This document shows positions 15,401 through 27,170 of a stretch of 64,000 nt of DNA, in pieces (positions within the stretch are counted from its first letter, which is position 1; the number at the start of each line of letters is the position of its first letter). Both the position numbers and the translations under genes were made by a program. Under the pieces are notes generated by a model, which saw nothing but the letters and a program-made list of their open reading frames with translations, ran no database searches and was not told the origin of the DNA. Source of the stretch: Colwellia psychrerythraea (GTDB lineage Bacteria > Pseudomonadota > Gammaproteobacteria > Enterobacterales > Alteromonadaceae); NCBI RefSeq assembly GCF_000764225.1, contig NZ_JQED01000015.1:1-64000 (forward strand). The letters run 5' to 3'.

Positions 15401-17356
15401 TTAGACTTTTATTAAGTCCAAATAATCTAATTCAGAAATAACTTTAACCCCTTTATCTCGGGCAGCATTTATTTTATTTTCACCGACTTTATCTCCAGTG
15501 ATTAGAAAGTCTGTCTTACCGGAAACCGACTTGCCTACTTTAGCTCCAAGTAGTTTCGCCTGTTTTTCCATGTCACCCCTTGAGCCTTGAGTCATAGAAC
15601 CAGTAAAGACAACAAGCTTTCCTGCCATTGAGGAGTCATTTTCTGACTGCTCAGATTGCTTTGGTGTTATAGCTAAATTAAAACCAAGACCATATACCTT
15701 GAAAAACTCTTCTTTTACATTTTCTAAGCCCTCAACAATTGCTTCTGCACTTTGCTTTGCAAAGCCATCAATCTTAACCATTTCATCTACTGAAACATCA
15801 AATAACTCGACTATAGAGTGATGCTGAAGTAGCTTTTCACAGTTTCCTCCTGCTAAACGACTAACGCCAAAAGCAGCTAAAAACCTCCAGTCTTCTATTT
15901 CAACTAATTGACTGACTCTAAGCTGATCAACTAAGTTTTTAGCTGTTTTCTCACCAAATCCATAACCTAAAAACTTATTCTCTATTCCCTTATAAACATC
16001 ATGAATTCTTTTCATTCCTGACTCATGTAGCTTTTCTATCACTTTAGGACCAAAACCATCATTGTTACCTAATGTTTTAAAAAAGTGGACTAAAGTGTTT
16101 TCTGTTTGAACTGAACAATCTGTTTTATTTGGACAAATTAAATGATCTGATTCCCAAATAAGATGTGTTTCGCAACTGGGACATACATTAGGAATATAGG
16201 GTGTTTCAGAAATAGATTCTTTAATTACTTTCTCTATTTTTGGAATAACTAACCCACTTCTCACTAGTTGAACAATAGCTCCGGGGCCAATTTTCTTAGT
16301 CTTTACCATATTGTAATGATGAGCTGTTACTCTACTTATCATTGCTCCACTTAATTTCGTTGGAACTAATTCAGCTACTGGAGATATACGTCCTGTTCTA
16401 GATGTTTGAGGTATAATATTTATCACTTCAACTTCAGCTGAGTCCTCATTGACTTTAAAAGCTATTTGCCATCTATGGAACTTTCTAGTTGCTCCCATAT
16501 GCTCTTTAATTGCATCGTTTGTTGTTTCCAATATTAGACCATCGATATCAAAATCAACTACATCCCACATTTTCTCAAGTATGATTTCAAAGTCCGTTAA
16601 TAGCTCTTCAATATTTCCAGTCCACTTTTCTAAAACAGAAAAAGGATAAAAAATACAAGCACCATCATCGATAGCTTTTTGAACCTTTTTATCAACATTT
16701 TTCTCTGCGATGATAGCTGCTTGGATATTTCTGGAGTTTTCAAACTGCTCATTAAGTTCTTCGTTAAAATAACTTTTATTAATGACAATTTCTCCAGGCC
16801 CTAATCCTCGTCCTGCATCTTTTCCAACTTTCAATCCCCTATCAAAAACTCGTGTTATATCCTGACCTCTAGTGCCATCACCACGAGTATATAACTTGGA
16901 ACCATCATCATAAGCTGCATAACCATCTAATTTAGGGGTAACCTTTAATCCAATAGCATCACGTGTTAAGCCTATTTCAGTGCCTGCCTTTACAAGTCTG
17001 TCTGTCCATTTTTTTATTTCTGAAAAAGAATATGCTTTGTCCGTAGATAACATTTTTTTAGGAAGGGGAACTGTTTTACTATCAATTAATACTTCAGGTT
17101 CAATCGTTGTAAGATATGAGTGATTAGGCACTCTAGACTCTAACTCAGTAATATATGCATCGTAAGCTTCATCATTTAAAACTGGGATACCTGATCGATA
17201 TAAAGCGTTTGATAGCTTTAAGACTACAAGAAGGTTATCTAAAGACAACTCATTAACCGAACTTGAGATAAATTCTTCAAGAGATCTTGACTCAATACTG
17301 TTATCTAGTTTCTTTATAACTGATAGCTGCTCTTTATTTAATTTAACTTCTGACAT
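15401..17356 (-). CDS. Divergent full-length NAD-dependent DNA ligase (LigA-type)
   Basis: A complete 651-residue ligase. The adenylated lysine is Lys142 in TPKLDGYA, with RGDGTRGQDIT after it. The OB fold (VEVINIIPQTSRTGRISPVAEL), a four-Cys zinc finger (CPSCETHLIWESDHLICPNK and a Cys six residues on), helix-hairpin-helix segments and a C-terminal BRCT domain (GKLVVFTGSM) all follow. It differs strongly from the truncated housekeeping LigA directly upstream. ATG 17356, six bases after AGGTG, is the start; it lies 12 bases after that gene's stop, so translation is coupled. LigA seals nicks during replication and is essential, so this protein probably does that job here. It may have arrived with the island whose edge cut ligA. 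Confidence 0.85.
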   Translation of the reverse strand: MSEVKLNKEQLSVIKKLDNSIESRSLEEFISSSVNELSLDNLLVVLKLSNALYRSGIPVLNDEAYDAYITELESRVPNHSYLTTIEPEVLIDSKTVPLPKKMLSTDKAYSFSEIKKWTDRLVKAGTEIGLTRDAIGLKVTPKLDGYAAYDDGSKLYTRGDGTRGQDITRVFDRGLKVGKDAGRGLGPGEIVINKSYFNEELNEQFENSRNIQAAIIAEKNVDKKVQKAIDDGACIFYPFSVLEKWTGNIEELLTDFEIILEKMWDVVDFDIDGLILETTNDAIKEHMGATRKFHRWQIAFKVNEDSAEVEVINIIPQTSRTGRISPVAELVPTKLSGAMISRVTAHHYNMVKTKKIGPGAIVQLVRSGLVIPKIEKVIKESISETPYIPNVCPSCETHLIWESDHLICPNKTDCSVQTENTLVHFFKTLGNNDGFGPKVIEKLHESGMKRIHDVYKGIENKFLGYGFGEKTAKNLVDQLRVSQLVEIEDWRFLAAFGVSRLAGGNCEKLLQHHSIVELFDVSVDEMVKIDGFAKQSAEAIVEGLENVKEEFFKVYGLGFNLAITPKQSEQSENDSSMAGKLVVFTGSMTQGSRGDMEKQAKLLGAKVGKSVSGKTDFLITGDKVGENKINAARDKGVKVISELDYLDLIKV

Positions 17357-17368
17357 GAACGACACCTA

Positions 17369-18640
<1,272 letters not shown>

Positions 18641-18731
18641 TCACTAACGTTTAATAATTTACATAAGGCCACCTTTGCTAACTTTAATAAAAAGGTGACA
18701 CATAACATTTGTTGATATAGGGATGAAATAG

Positions 18732-18752
18732 AAAAACGGGCTTTAAGCCCGT
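18732..18752 (-). terminator. Intrinsic terminator after zipA
   Basis: On the minus strand ACGGGC-ttaaa-GCCCGT is followed by a run of five T. It lies 35 bases past the zipA stop, so ligA needs its own promoter in 18632-18731. Confidence 0.75.
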
Positions 18753-18786
18753 TATTACATTTAAGTATTGCAGCGACCGAAACTAA

Positions 18787-19932
18787 TTACTCAACAAGGG
18801 CAATACGACTTTTACGATCAAATTCCCGTATCTTACTAAGATAGTGTTGCTCAGTTTGTTTAGTCATAACGTTGCGTTTGTCATCAAGAACTTGCGCATT
18901 AAACTCTTGAGCTAGCTGTTTTGCAGCATTAAGCATTTGCTCGAACACATAAAACGGGTCTCCTGCATTAGGCAAAGTCATAAATAAACTAACACCACGG
19001 GTCGCAAAAGTTTCCATGCTATCTAAATCAAATGAGCCGGGGTTCATTATATTAGCTAAACTAAAGGTGACCTTACCTTTACCTGCATTATCTTCATGTC
19101 GATGAAAAATATTCATTTCACCATACTTCAAACCAAGAGTCAGTAGGCTCGGTAAAAGTGCAGCACCAAACATTTGCTGGTTTGCTGGCATAACGACCGA
19201 TAGAATAATGATTTGTGGCTCTAATGAAGTGTTAGTTTTTTCAGGTACAGCCGCTTCCTCTTCCATTTGATTATCAAAGTCAATTTCCATTTGATCGCGT
19301 TTTAATGTAGCTTTTGACGGTGCTTTGTTTACTTTCTTGATTGGCGCACGCGCCGGTTTAGCTTGCGTAACAGGCTGTTCATACAAAGGTTCAACCTGAG
19401 CTGCAGGCTTGGGCTTTATCGACTGTTGCTTAACGCTTTCAACAGATGGCTCAGGAGTCAAGGCATCACCTAATTCATCTTTGGTAAATTGGCTATGGTC
19501 TTCTTCTTTAAACCAGTCATCTTCAAGGCTACTATCTAGATTCTGAACTAAGCTATTATCAAATTTTTCTTCTTTAGCTTTCGACGCTTGTCCTGCCAGA
19601 TCTCCCAACACATCATTTTTTATTATTATTTGGCTCTTAGATAGATCATCAGGTAATTGAACACCTTCAGTAATAAAATGCTCAGTAACAACCTCTCTTT
19701 CGAGGTTAGAATTATCCGTTTCAACATTAACTTTAACTTTAACTTGTCCTACACCGTCTTGGTCAAAACCTTTACGGTCAAAGTCTCTTGTAATAGGCTC
19801 GGCTTTATCTTTCGAAGTTTTTAGCTTATAAGGATTTTTTTGTTTTCTTAATGTCCATAAGCCATGAATGAATATTGCGGTAATTACAATGGCACTGAGT
19901 ATAATTAAGACGTTTCTGAAGTTATCTTCCAT
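18787..19932 (-). CDS. zipA: Cell division protein ZipA
   Basis: 381 residues. An N-terminal membrane anchor (VLIILSAIVITAIFIHGLW) with a short periplasmic tip is followed by a charged, Pro/Gln-rich linker to about residue 235 and the globular FtsZ-binding domain (IIILSVVMPANQQMFGAALLPSLL onward in pieces, ending FDRKSRIALVE). ZipA ties the FtsZ ring to the inner membrane at the septum. It sits between divergent cysZ and downstream ligA, the usual gammaproteobacterial order. Start ATG 19932, with an AT-rich shared promoter region to cysZ of 176 bases. Confidence 0.93.
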   Translation of the reverse strand: MEDNFRNVLIILSAIVITAIFIHGLWTLRKQKNPYKLKTSKDKAEPITRDFDRKGFDQDGVGQVKVKVNVETDNSNLEREVVTEHFITEGVQLPDDLSKSQIIIKNDVLGDLAGQASKAKEEKFDNSLVQNLDSSLEDDWFKEEDHSQFTKDELGDALTPEPSVESVKQQSIKPKPAAQVEPLYEQPVTQAKPARAPIKKVNKAPSKATLKRDQMEIDFDNQMEEEAAVPEKTNTSLEPQIIILSVVMPANQQMFGAALLPSLLTLGLKYGEMNIFHRHEDNAGKGKVTFSLANIMNPGSFDLDSMETFATRGVSLFMTLPNAGDPFYVFEQMLNAAKQLAQEFNAQVLDDKRNVMTKQTEQHYLSKIREFDRKSRIALVE

Positions 19933-20108
19933 TTTGAGCCTATTTACTTTCTTGATTACTGTTTTTCATGCGATCTATATCGCGATATATTAACAGAAAA
20001 CTTTATCAGAAATTAGAAAGATTTGTAACAAGTTAATGTTGTAAAAGTATGAAAGAAGCTTTTATACTCACGCGATGAATATCAGTTACTTAGGAATATT
20101 TTACTCTC

Positions 20109-20864
20109 ATGTCACATTCGCCTCAAAAAGCTAAATTTTCCCCCATTGATCACAGTGGTGCTAGTTACTTCTTTAAGGGATTTAGTCTAATAAAACAAAA
20201 AGGTATACGTCGATTTGTATTCATTCCCTTAGTAATCAATGCCCTGCTGTTTAGCATTGCCTTTTACTTTGTCTATCTAGAACTGAGTACATACATGGAA
20301 AGCATTATGTCTTGGTTACCAAGCTGGCTTGATTGGTTGAGTGTTATTTTATGGCCTTTAGCTGTTCTCACTATTTTAGTTATTTTTTCATTTATCTTTA
20401 GTACGGTTGCCAATTGGTTGGCAGCGCCATTTAATGGTTTATTATCAGAAAAAATGGAGGCAATTTTATCAGGTAATGAAGCCCCCAAAGGTAGCATGGT
20501 TGATATTGTTAAGGATATACCAAGAACGTTGAGTAGAGAGTGGCAAAAACTCGCTTATTACTTACCCCGTGCTATAGGCTTTTTTATTATCATGTGGCTT
20601 TTACCCGTCGTAGGACAAGTTATTTGGTTTTTATTTATTGCTTGGATGATGGCAATACAATACAAAGATTACCCATTTGATAATCACAAAATTCCTTTTG
20701 CAACCATGAAGCAGATGTTAAAACAAAATCAGGGAATTAGTTATAGCTTTGGTATTACTGTCGCTCTATTCTCTATGATTCCTATAATAAACCTTGTGGT
20801 AATGCCTGTTGCAATTTGTGGTGCTACAGCAATCTGGGTTGATCATTATAAAGATAGAACCTAA
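20109..20864 (+). CDS. cysZ: Sulfate transporter CysZ
   Basis: A 251-residue inner-membrane protein with hydrophobic segments at about 30-50, 75-95, 150-185 and 210-235. SGASYFFKGFSLIKQKGIRRFV near the start and FNGLLSEKME and YLPRAIGFFIIMWLLPVVGQ in the middle are conserved in CysZ (EI24 family). It brings sulfate into the cell for cysteine synthesis. It diverges from zipA, as in many relatives. Confidence 0.92.
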   Translation: MSHSPQKAKFSPIDHSGASYFFKGFSLIKQKGIRRFVFIPLVINALLFSIAFYFVYLELSTYMESIMSWLPSWLDWLSVILWPLAVLTILVIFSFIFSTVANWLAAPFNGLLSEKMEAILSGNEAPKGSMVDIVKDIPRTLSREWQKLAYYLPRAIGFFIIMWLLPVVGQVIWFLFIAWMMAIQYKDYPFDNHKIPFATMKQMLKQNQGISYSFGITVALFSMIPIINLVVMPVAICGATAIWVDHYKDRT

Positions 20865-21009
20865 TTTTTATATGGTATAGAGCTCAACCGTAGGATGAAT
20901 GCCTTACAATCTGTTTTTGAGATTATTTGTAAGACGATTATCGCGTTAGCGTTAAAAATCGTATATATTTAAATTATATAAAACATAAACTTGAACGGAA
21001 GTGACTTAA

Positions 21010-21459
21010 ATGAGAGTAAAACAAGCTGTTAAGCATTTTACATTACTAAGCATGGTAGCAGTGGCGGTAAGCGCCTGCTCTTCGACACAAGAGGTTGAAG
21101 AGAAACCAGCTGAAGTCCCCGTCGTTTTAGAGCCCATCATTGAAGAAGTAGAAGAAGAAGAAGTCGTTGTAAGTAAAGTCATCAATAATGGTGTTATCGA
21201 TATTCCAATCTTGGAAAATGCTCAAGTTTTTGCTGAATTCACTGATAAATTACCTGCCGTAATCAACTATTTCACCCAATCAAGCGAAATGACAGTGATC
21301 GATTTTTATCAACAGACATTTGGCGAGCCTTACTCACAAGACCGTAAACGCGGCCGATTAACTCTTCAATACCAACAGGGCGAAGAAGTAATGCGGGTAG
21401 TTATTTCTCAGCAAAACAAAAAACGCCAAGTTGATGTAATTATTGAAAATAAAAATTAA
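21010..21459 (+). CDS. Small lipoprotein of unknown function
   Basis: A 149-residue protein with a lipoprotein signal: hydrophobic stretch LLSMVAVAV, lipobox SAC, so Cys22 or so would be lipidated. The mature start is very acidic (VEEKPAEVPVVLEPIIEEVE). The C-terminal ~90 residues (TVIDFYQQTFGEPYSQDRKR, then strands) form a compact basic domain repeated in related marine bacteria as a hypothetical protein. Monocistronic, with a strong terminator 56 bases after the stop. Residue after Cys is Ser, so outer-membrane sorting by Lol is expected. Confidence 0.7.
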   Translation: MRVKQAVKHFTLLSMVAVAVSACSSTQEVEEKPAEVPVVLEPIIEEVEEEEVVVSKVINNGVIDIPILENAQVFAEFTDKLPAVINYFTQSSEMTVIDFYQQTFGEPYSQDRKRGRLTLQYQQGEEVMRVVISQQNKKRQVDVIIENKN

Positions 21460-21514
21460 CCTTAATGAAGTCAATTTGACTTAATAGAATTTACACTATT
21501 TGGTACAAACAACT

Positions 21515-21550
21515 AAAAAAGGCTCAATGTTTTCACATTGAGCCTTTTTT
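21515..21550. terminator. Bidirectional terminator
   Basis: AAAAAAGGCTCAATG-ttttca-CATTGAGCCTTTTTT, usable for the lipoprotein gene on the plus strand. On the minus strand it could end read-through from the peptidase gene. Confidence 0.85.
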
Positions 21551-21754
21551 ATGAAAGAATCTCACTAAACTGGTTGTTAATCAAAGCTCATGTTTTGAAA
21601 GGGAGCTTAATTAAACTTTCTCCATTTACTGTTTAGACAACCAACTTATATTCTATTTATCTAAGATGAAATAACCATCATAAGCTCAAACGGTCACGAG
21701 TTGAGATAACTCAAACACGCTAAAATATTCACCATGATGGTTAACAGCAATAGA

Positions 21755-23659
21755 TTAATTCAACACACCATCTACGGTACCTTGGGCTAATCCATGGTAA
21801 CCTGGACGCGCTTGTTGATAGACTTCAACAGCCCATGCTTTACTTTCTGCATTTTTAGCAAGCTCTTTATAAAGTGGCACTATCAATTTACGACGCCCGA
21901 TGTTTTTTAGGTATTTCGCCATCGCAGGATAAACTTCTTTGTAACCTGCACGAACTGATAACAAGTACCAAGCGTGAGCAATTTCTGCATTACTACTATT
22001 CGTTAAGTCAAAAGCTTTATCTAAGCTCACCATACGCTGGTGATCTATATCTAATGGTAAGTTATTAATAAAGTGCAACCACTCATGTAATGTCCACTGA
22101 GCAGTAGGTAATTGTTCTATTGTTATCTCATCAGTAACCAATTGCTTAATTTGCTTGTCAATAACTGTAAAAGCATTCGAAGTAGGTTGTGGTGCATAGC
22201 TTGGTAGACCTGCATTGAAAATCCACTCATTAATTTCACTATCAGTAACAATATTAGGATATTTATCAGTTAAATTTGCTTTTAAATATTTAACAAAGTT
22301 ATCAGTACCTAAACTTTGAAATGCATGGCTATCAAAGTATTCTAAAACAAAGGCATCAAAACGATCACGGCCAAACTTATCTTCTAGAAACATTAAAAAC
22401 AACTGACCTTTAACATAAGGTACACCTGAGAATGCATCATCTGGATCTCGGCCTTTTAAATCGATATAAAGTTGAGTATCACCAGCATCAAGCTCAGCGA
22501 TTTCAGCATTTAAATCTTGTGCGCCCAAAGCTTGTTCCATTACGGCTCGATCAGTACCAAAAACAGCTTCCATAATTCGGTTTTCAACATAGCTGGTAAA
22601 CCCTTCATTTAACCATAAGTCACGCCAGCTCTCGTTAGTAACAAGATTTCCAGACCAAGAATGCGCTAATTCATGAGCAATTAAGTTAACTAAACTTTTA
22701 TCACCTGCAACAACCGTTGGGGTAATAAATGATAGACGTGGATTTTCCATACCACCAAAAGGGAAGCTTGGAGGTAACATCAATAAGTCATAACGACCCC
22801 AACGATATTTACCATACATTTTTTCAGCTTTATCAATCATCGCTTGTGTATCATCAAATTCTGCAACCGCAGCATCTAAAATGTAAGGTTCAGCATAGAT
22901 ACCCGTTTGATGGCTCATCGCTTTAAACTGAAGATCACCTACACCAATTGCAATTAAATAAGGAGGAATAGCCTGCGGCATTGAAAAGTAGTAATCACCA
23001 TCACGCTCAGTTCCTGGTTCATTATTCGCGCTCATTACTGCTAATAGATCTTTATCAGTCGTTATACGTGCAGTATAAGTTACTCGAACACTCGGTGTAT
23101 CTTGAATAGGTATCCATGAACGGGCGTGAATTGCTTGGTTTTGGCTGAATAAAAAAGGTTTTTCTTTACCTGCGGTTTGTTCCGCTGATAACCACTGTAA
23201 ACCTGTCGCTTTTTCTGTTGAGTTATAATATACACGAACTTTTTTAGCGTTAACTGGAGTATCAATAGTTAACTTGCTACCTAATACATCATCACGCTTA
23301 GCTAAGTCGTACTTCACCTTTACCCACTGATCTTGGCTGTTCTTTGCCATAACACGGTGAATAACGAGATCGCGAGTATCGAGAATTAAGGGGGTTTTCT
23401 TATTGGTAAACCAATCCAAAGACAGCTCTGCGAAACCAGATAATGCCTTTTTATCAAAGTCTACATTAAGATCAAGATACACATGAGTCGCTTTAACTTG
23501 ATCATAATTAGCATAAGTATATGCATCGGTTAATGTAGACACATTAACTTGTTTATGAGAGTCGTGTTGATGAGTGGCACCTTCATGTGCCCATGTAACT
23601 GGTGCTACAGACACAGCAAAAGAGCTGAGTAATAAGCAGAGTTTCGAAAAATGTTTCAT
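21755..23659 (-). CDS. Secreted M1-family zinc aminopeptidase
   Basis: 634 residues with a signal peptide ([18 protein letters not shown]). The zinc site [12 protein letters not shown] with the third ligand Glu in WLNEGFTSY is intact, as is the substrate-binding GGMENP. The layout and C-terminal helical domain match leukotriene A4 hydrolase/aminopeptidase B-type M1 enzymes. It trims N-terminal residues from peptides, here in the periplasm or outside, which suits a protein-feeding marine bacterium. Monocistronic: motY lies upstream with its own terminator between. Confidence 0.92.
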   Translation of the reverse strand: MKHFSKLCLLLSSFAVSVAPVTWAHEGATHQHDSHKQVNVSTLTDAYTYANYDQVKATHVYLDLNVDFDKKALSGFAELSLDWFTNKKTPLILDTRDLVIHRVMAKNSQDQWVKVKYDLAKRDDVLGSKLTIDTPVNAKKVRVYYNSTEKATGLQWLSAEQTAGKEKPFLFSQNQAIHARSWIPIQDTPSVRVTYTARITTDKDLLAVMSANNEPGTERDGDYYFSMPQAIPPYLIAIGVGDLQFKAMSHQTGIYAEPYILDAAVAEFDDTQAMIDKAEKMYGKYRWGRYDLLMLPPSFPFGGMENPRLSFITPTVVAGDKSLVNLIAHELAHSWSGNLVTNESWRDLWLNEGFTSYVENRIMEAVFGTDRAVMEQALGAQDLNAEIAELDAGDTQLYIDLKGRDPDDAFSGVPYVKGQLFLMFLEDKFGRDRFDAFVLEYFDSHAFQSLGTDNFVKYLKANLTDKYPNIVTDSEINEWIFNAGLPSYAPQPTSNAFTVIDKQIKQLVTDEITIEQLPTAQWTLHEWLHFINNLPLDIDHQRMVSLDKAFDLTNSSNAEIAHAWYLLSVRAGYKEVYPAMAKYLKNIGRRKLIVPLYKELAKNAESKAWAVEVYQQARPGYHGLAQGTVDGVLN

Positions 23660-23708
23660 GACATTTTATACCTTAAAATTAAAAGTCGTCCCCAAAAAGG
23701 GCTCAGAC

Positions 23709-23749
23709 AAAAACAGGCCTGTAGATTACTGCGAATCTACAGGCCTGTT
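23709..23749 (-). terminator. Terminator after motY
   Basis: A 16-bp perfect stem, AACAGGCCTGTAGATT against AATCTACAGGCCTGTT around six bases, with five T after it on the minus strand. Confidence 0.8.
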
Positions 23750-23856
23750 CAATATTTTACGCTATATTTTTTACACTCTCTATTGGGATAGTAGCAAGTA
23801 TTATTTACAGTACTTTAACAACATCTCAATATAGGTCGATATTATCGGAAATACCA

Positions 23857-24753
23857 TTATTGCTTTTGCATTTGAATGACTACTCTGCGGTTTTTCCCTC
23901 TTCCTAACGTAGTGTCATTGGAAGCTATATGGCGTTTCTCACCATAACCTTTTGCTTCTATACGACTCACTTCAATGCCATTTTGCACAAAATAGTCTCT
24001 AATCTTAGCAGCTCGGCGTTCTGATAGTTTTAAATTAGACCAGCGACCACCGTAACTATCAGAGTATGCATCGATCAATACCAGTTCTAATTCTGGATCT
24101 AAACTTAAGTATTGGCGGATCATCTCAATACGTCTTTGCGATGCTTTAGTGAATTTATCGCTACTCGATTGATAGTTCAGTACAGTATAAGCAATGTCAT
24201 CAAAGCTATAATTGAGTAAATTACCTACGCAACCGACAAAGTCCCGATACGCTTTTTTAAAGCGAGCGGTTGATAGGCCAACAGATATTTTGTCTTGTTC
24301 ACTGTACCAGTCATTATAATAAAAAGTAGGGCTCATACCCTGCTCTAGTTCACTTAACATAGTCCAAGCAACTTTTTTAGGTAGACTAGGATTAAATTGT
24401 TTGTGTAATTTCATATTTGCTAAGGTGCGAGACCCTACACCAGGTTGCCATTTTGGTGCAACACTGCGCACTTCAGCTAACGAGTAGTTATCTGGTAGCA
24501 ACATCATGTCTAACTCAAACTCCATATTGAGCTTACGACTGGCTTTTGCTGAAAAACGTGCCTCACCATAACGAGGAATCTGGTGTGATAAAGTACATTG
24601 AAGACGAGAGTCATCAGACAGCTGCCAATTAGAGGTATGGATATCTGCGCTATATTGTCGAATGCCTGCTTTTACATCACTAGCAAACAAACTAGCAGTT
24701 AAACTGGTTAGAATAAGAAAATAAGTACTCATTAAGGCGACTATTTTTTTCAT
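23857..24753 (-). CDS. motY: Sodium-type flagellar motor protein MotY
   Basis: 298 residues from ATG 24753 (TTG 24765 is less likely). Signal peptide to about FASDVKA, then the MotY N-terminal domain (YSADIHTSNWQLSD, HQIPRYGEARFSAKA) and a C-terminal OmpA-like peptidoglycan-binding domain (LIDAYSDSYGGRWSNLKLSE, GKNRRVVIQMQ). MotY builds the T-ring that anchors PomAB stators of Na+-driven polar flagella. Its divergent neighbour is rnt, the same pairing as in Vibrio, which supports the call. Confidence 0.88.
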   Translation of the reverse strand: MKKIVALMSTYFLILTSLTASLFASDVKAGIRQYSADIHTSNWQLSDDSRLQCTLSHQIPRYGEARFSAKASRKLNMEFELDMMLLPDNYSLAEVRSVAPKWQPGVGSRTLANMKLHKQFNPSLPKKVAWTMLSELEQGMSPTFYYNDWYSEQDKISVGLSTARFKKAYRDFVGCVGNLLNYSFDDIAYTVLNYQSSSDKFTKASQRRIEMIRQYLSLDPELELVLIDAYSDSYGGRWSNLKLSERRAAKIRDYFVQNGIEVSRIEAKGYGEKRHIASNDTTLGRGKNRRVVIQMQKQ

Positions 24754-24982
24754 AATTTTGCACAATATCGATAGCAGTAACAGGACTTTTCACTTTTGCC
24801 TGTATGGGATATATAGGGTATCGCCCTAAACTCAGATAACTTTAGCATTTTATCATTAAAAAAGCGCTTTACCGGGTAAAAAAGTTCAATTAATGACTCA
24901 TAAGCTATCTTCATTGTCGTTTTTAAATTAACTTTCTGCGATAATAATCAGCATTATTTAACCCTATATTACTTAGTGACTA

Positions 24983-25678
24983 ATGTCTGAATCAAGCTCT
25001 ATAGATACCCAGCAAAAAAACAATCCTAATTCTGAAACTGTAAAAAGCGATTTTTCTCAAAGGTTTCGCGGCTATTTCCCCGTTGTTATTGATGTAGAAA
25101 CGGCTGGTTTTAATGCTCAGACAGATGCATTACTTGAACTTGCAGCCTCAGTTTTACATTTAGATGAAGACACCGGTGATTTCTCTATCGATGAAACAAT
25201 ACAATTTAACATTGAGCCCTTTGAAGGGGCTAACCTCGAGCCCAAAGCATTGGAGTTTACCGGTATAGATCCAACAAATCCATTACGTGGTGCAGTTGAC
25301 GAAAGTGTCGCACTCAAAGAACTTTTTAAGTTAGTGAGAAAAAAAATGAAAGCTGCTGGTTGTCAGCGAGCTATTATTGTTGCCCATAATGCCGCTTTTG
25401 ATTTAGGCTTTTTAAATGCAGCGACTGAGCGCTGTAAAATTAAACGTAGCCCTTTTCATAGTTTTGTCAGCTTCGATACCACAACGCTTGCTGGCCTTGC
25501 TTTAGGACAAACGGTTTTAGCGAAAGCTTGCATAGCCGCTAAAATAGACTTTAATAATAGCGAAGCACATAGCGCCTTATATGACACAGAAAAAACTGCC
25601 GAGTTATTTTGTCACATTATAAATAGGTGGCGAGCACTAGGTGGTTGGCCGTTAGCAGTGGATGAAGTAGAAGCCTAA
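24983..25678 (+). CDS. rnt: Ribonuclease T
   Basis: 231 residues of the DEDDh exonuclease family. Asp/Glu of motif I in [10 protein letters not shown], motif II in [10 protein letters not shown], and motif III His-x4-Asp in [15 protein letters not shown] are all present. RNase T trims 3' ends of tRNA, 5S and 23S rRNA. An N-terminal extension of about 25 polar residues precedes the usual RFRGYFPVV start. It diverges from motY and ends in a strong terminator. Confidence 0.94.
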   Translation: MSESSSIDTQQKNNPNSETVKSDFSQRFRGYFPVVIDVETAGFNAQTDALLELAASVLHLDEDTGDFSIDETIQFNIEPFEGANLEPKALEFTGIDPTNPLRGAVDESVALKELFKLVRKKMKAAGCQRAIIVAHNAAFDLGFLNAATERCKIKRSPFHSFVSFDTTTLAGLALGQTVLAKACIAAKIDFNNSEAHSALYDTEKTAELFCHIINRWRALGGWPLAVDEVEA

Positions 25679-25703
25679 CAGCTGAAAAGTAAAATTCAGA
25701 TAT

Positions 25704-25729
25704 AAAAAAACCGCTTTCGCGGTTTTTTT
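25704..25729. terminator. Terminator between rnt and the peroxiredoxin gene
   Basis: AAAAAAACCGC-ttt-CGCGGTTTTTTT pattern, symmetrical, so it can serve both convergent genes. Confidence 0.85.
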
Positions 25730-25782
25730 ATTATGCAACTTAGTTAATCAACTTTGCTGATTAACGTAAACAGTTAGCAATA

Positions 25783-26388
25783 TTATAACTTATCTGCATT
25801 GTCAGTAAGGTAAGAAGCAACGCCTTCTGGAGAAGCCGTCATTCCTTTATCACCTTTGTTCCAACCAGCAGGACAAACTTCGCCATGGTCTTGGTGGAAT
25901 TGTAGTGCATCAACCATACGTAACATTTCATCAACATCACGACCTAGTGGCAAGTCATTAATAACTTGATGGCGTACATTGCCTTCTTCATCGATTAAGA
26001 AAGAACCACGGAATGCAACACCAGCTTCAGGATGCTCTACGTCATAAGCTTGACAAATCTCATGTTTAGTATCAGCAACTAAAGTATATTGTACTGGACC
26101 AATACCACCGTCATTTACTGGAGTATTACGCCATGCGTTATGTGAAAATTGTGAATCAATTGACACACCAATAACTTCTACGCCACGGCTTTTGAACTCT
26201 TCCATACGGTGATCAAAAGCTAATAACTCTGATGGACAAACAAAAGTAAAATCTAAAGGGTAGAAAAATACTACCGCTTTTTTACCTTTAATTGCTTCGC
26301 TTAGTGTAAAGCTATCTACAATCTCACCACTACCTAATACTGCTGCAGCAGTGAAGTCAGGTGCTTGACGACCAACTAATACGCTCAT
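25783..26388 (-). CDS. 2-Cys peroxiredoxin (AhpC/Prx1 type)
   Basis: 201 residues from ATG 26388, which has GGAG seven bases upstream; the longer frame from 26400 runs through that site. Peroxidatic Cys in FYPLDFTFVCPSE and resolving Cys in HGEVCPAGW define a typical 2-Cys Prx. It reduces H2O2 and organic peroxides, probably with thioredoxin, since no ahpF is beside it. It lies between rnt and grxD, in a small oxidative-stress and iron cluster with sodB. Confidence 0.92.
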   Translation of the reverse strand: MSVLVGRQAPDFTAAAVLGSGEIVDSFTLSEAIKGKKAVVFFYPLDFTFVCPSELLAFDHRMEEFKSRGVEVIGVSIDSQFSHNAWRNTPVNDGGIGPVQYTLVADTKHEICQAYDVEHPEAGVAFRGSFLIDEEGNVRHQVINDLPLGRDVDEMLRMVDALQFHQDHGEVCPAGWNKGDKGMTASPEGVASYLTDNADKL

Positions 26389-26542
26389 TTTATGCTCCAT
26401 TTTTTTTTATGTTAAAAAAGTTTAATTCTCTACCAACCTAGTATTGTGGCAGATTAATACTTGTCACAATAAAAATACAATTTTGACAGTATTTTTATTG
26501 TGACAACAGGTATATCAAAATCAATTAGTTATATACTATTTA

Positions 26543-26893
26543 TTATGCGTCTGCTGAACTATCTTCTGCTGAAGCATTTTTTGCTGCGGCTTCTTTCACT
26601 AAAGTTTGCAACTCACCTTGTTGAAACATTTCCATGATAATGTCACAGCCACCTACTAACTCACCTTCAACCCATAATTGTGGGAAAGTTGGCCAGTCTG
26701 CATATTTAGGTAATTCCGCACGAATATCAGGATTTTGTAAAATATCAACATAAGCAAATTTTTCTTCACAAGAGATTAACGCTTGTGATGCTTGTGATGA
26801 AAAACCACAACTTGGTAATTTAGGAGACCCTTTCATATATAGCAAGATTGTATTTTCGCTAATTTGTTCTTTAATGCGCTCAATTGTATCCAT
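26543..26893 (-). CDS. grxD: Monothiol glutaredoxin Grx4
   Basis: 116 residues with the monothiol site CGFS (KLPSCGFSSQA), the glutathione-binding WPTFPQLW and GGCDI. Grx4 carries [2Fe-2S] clusters, with BolA as partner, in iron-sulfur traffic. The last ~12 residues are an alanine/serine-rich tail. Divergent from sodB across 277 bases. Confidence 0.94.
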   Translation of the reverse strand: MDTIERIKEQISENTILLYMKGSPKLPSCGFSSQASQALISCEEKFAYVDILQNPDIRAELPKYADWPTFPQLWVEGELVGGCDIIMEMFQQGELQTLVKEAAAKNASAEDSSADA

Positions 26894-27170
26894 AGTACCC
26901 TCTCTTTATTAATACTTATTCTGTTCTTTTGCATTGAGATATCTTACATATGGAGATAAAAAATAAATTATCAACTTTTTCAATACAAGATAATAGAATA
27001 AGTACTATTATCTAAATAGCTTAGCTATTGATTTTAAAATATATAGCCTTGAAAGTTGCCTTTACCATACCAATATATAAATAATACTTGAGTATTTTAC
27101 TCAAGTTTATATAAAAACACACCCATTTTTGGTGAAAAAATAAAATTAGAATTACAATTAGGAGAGTATA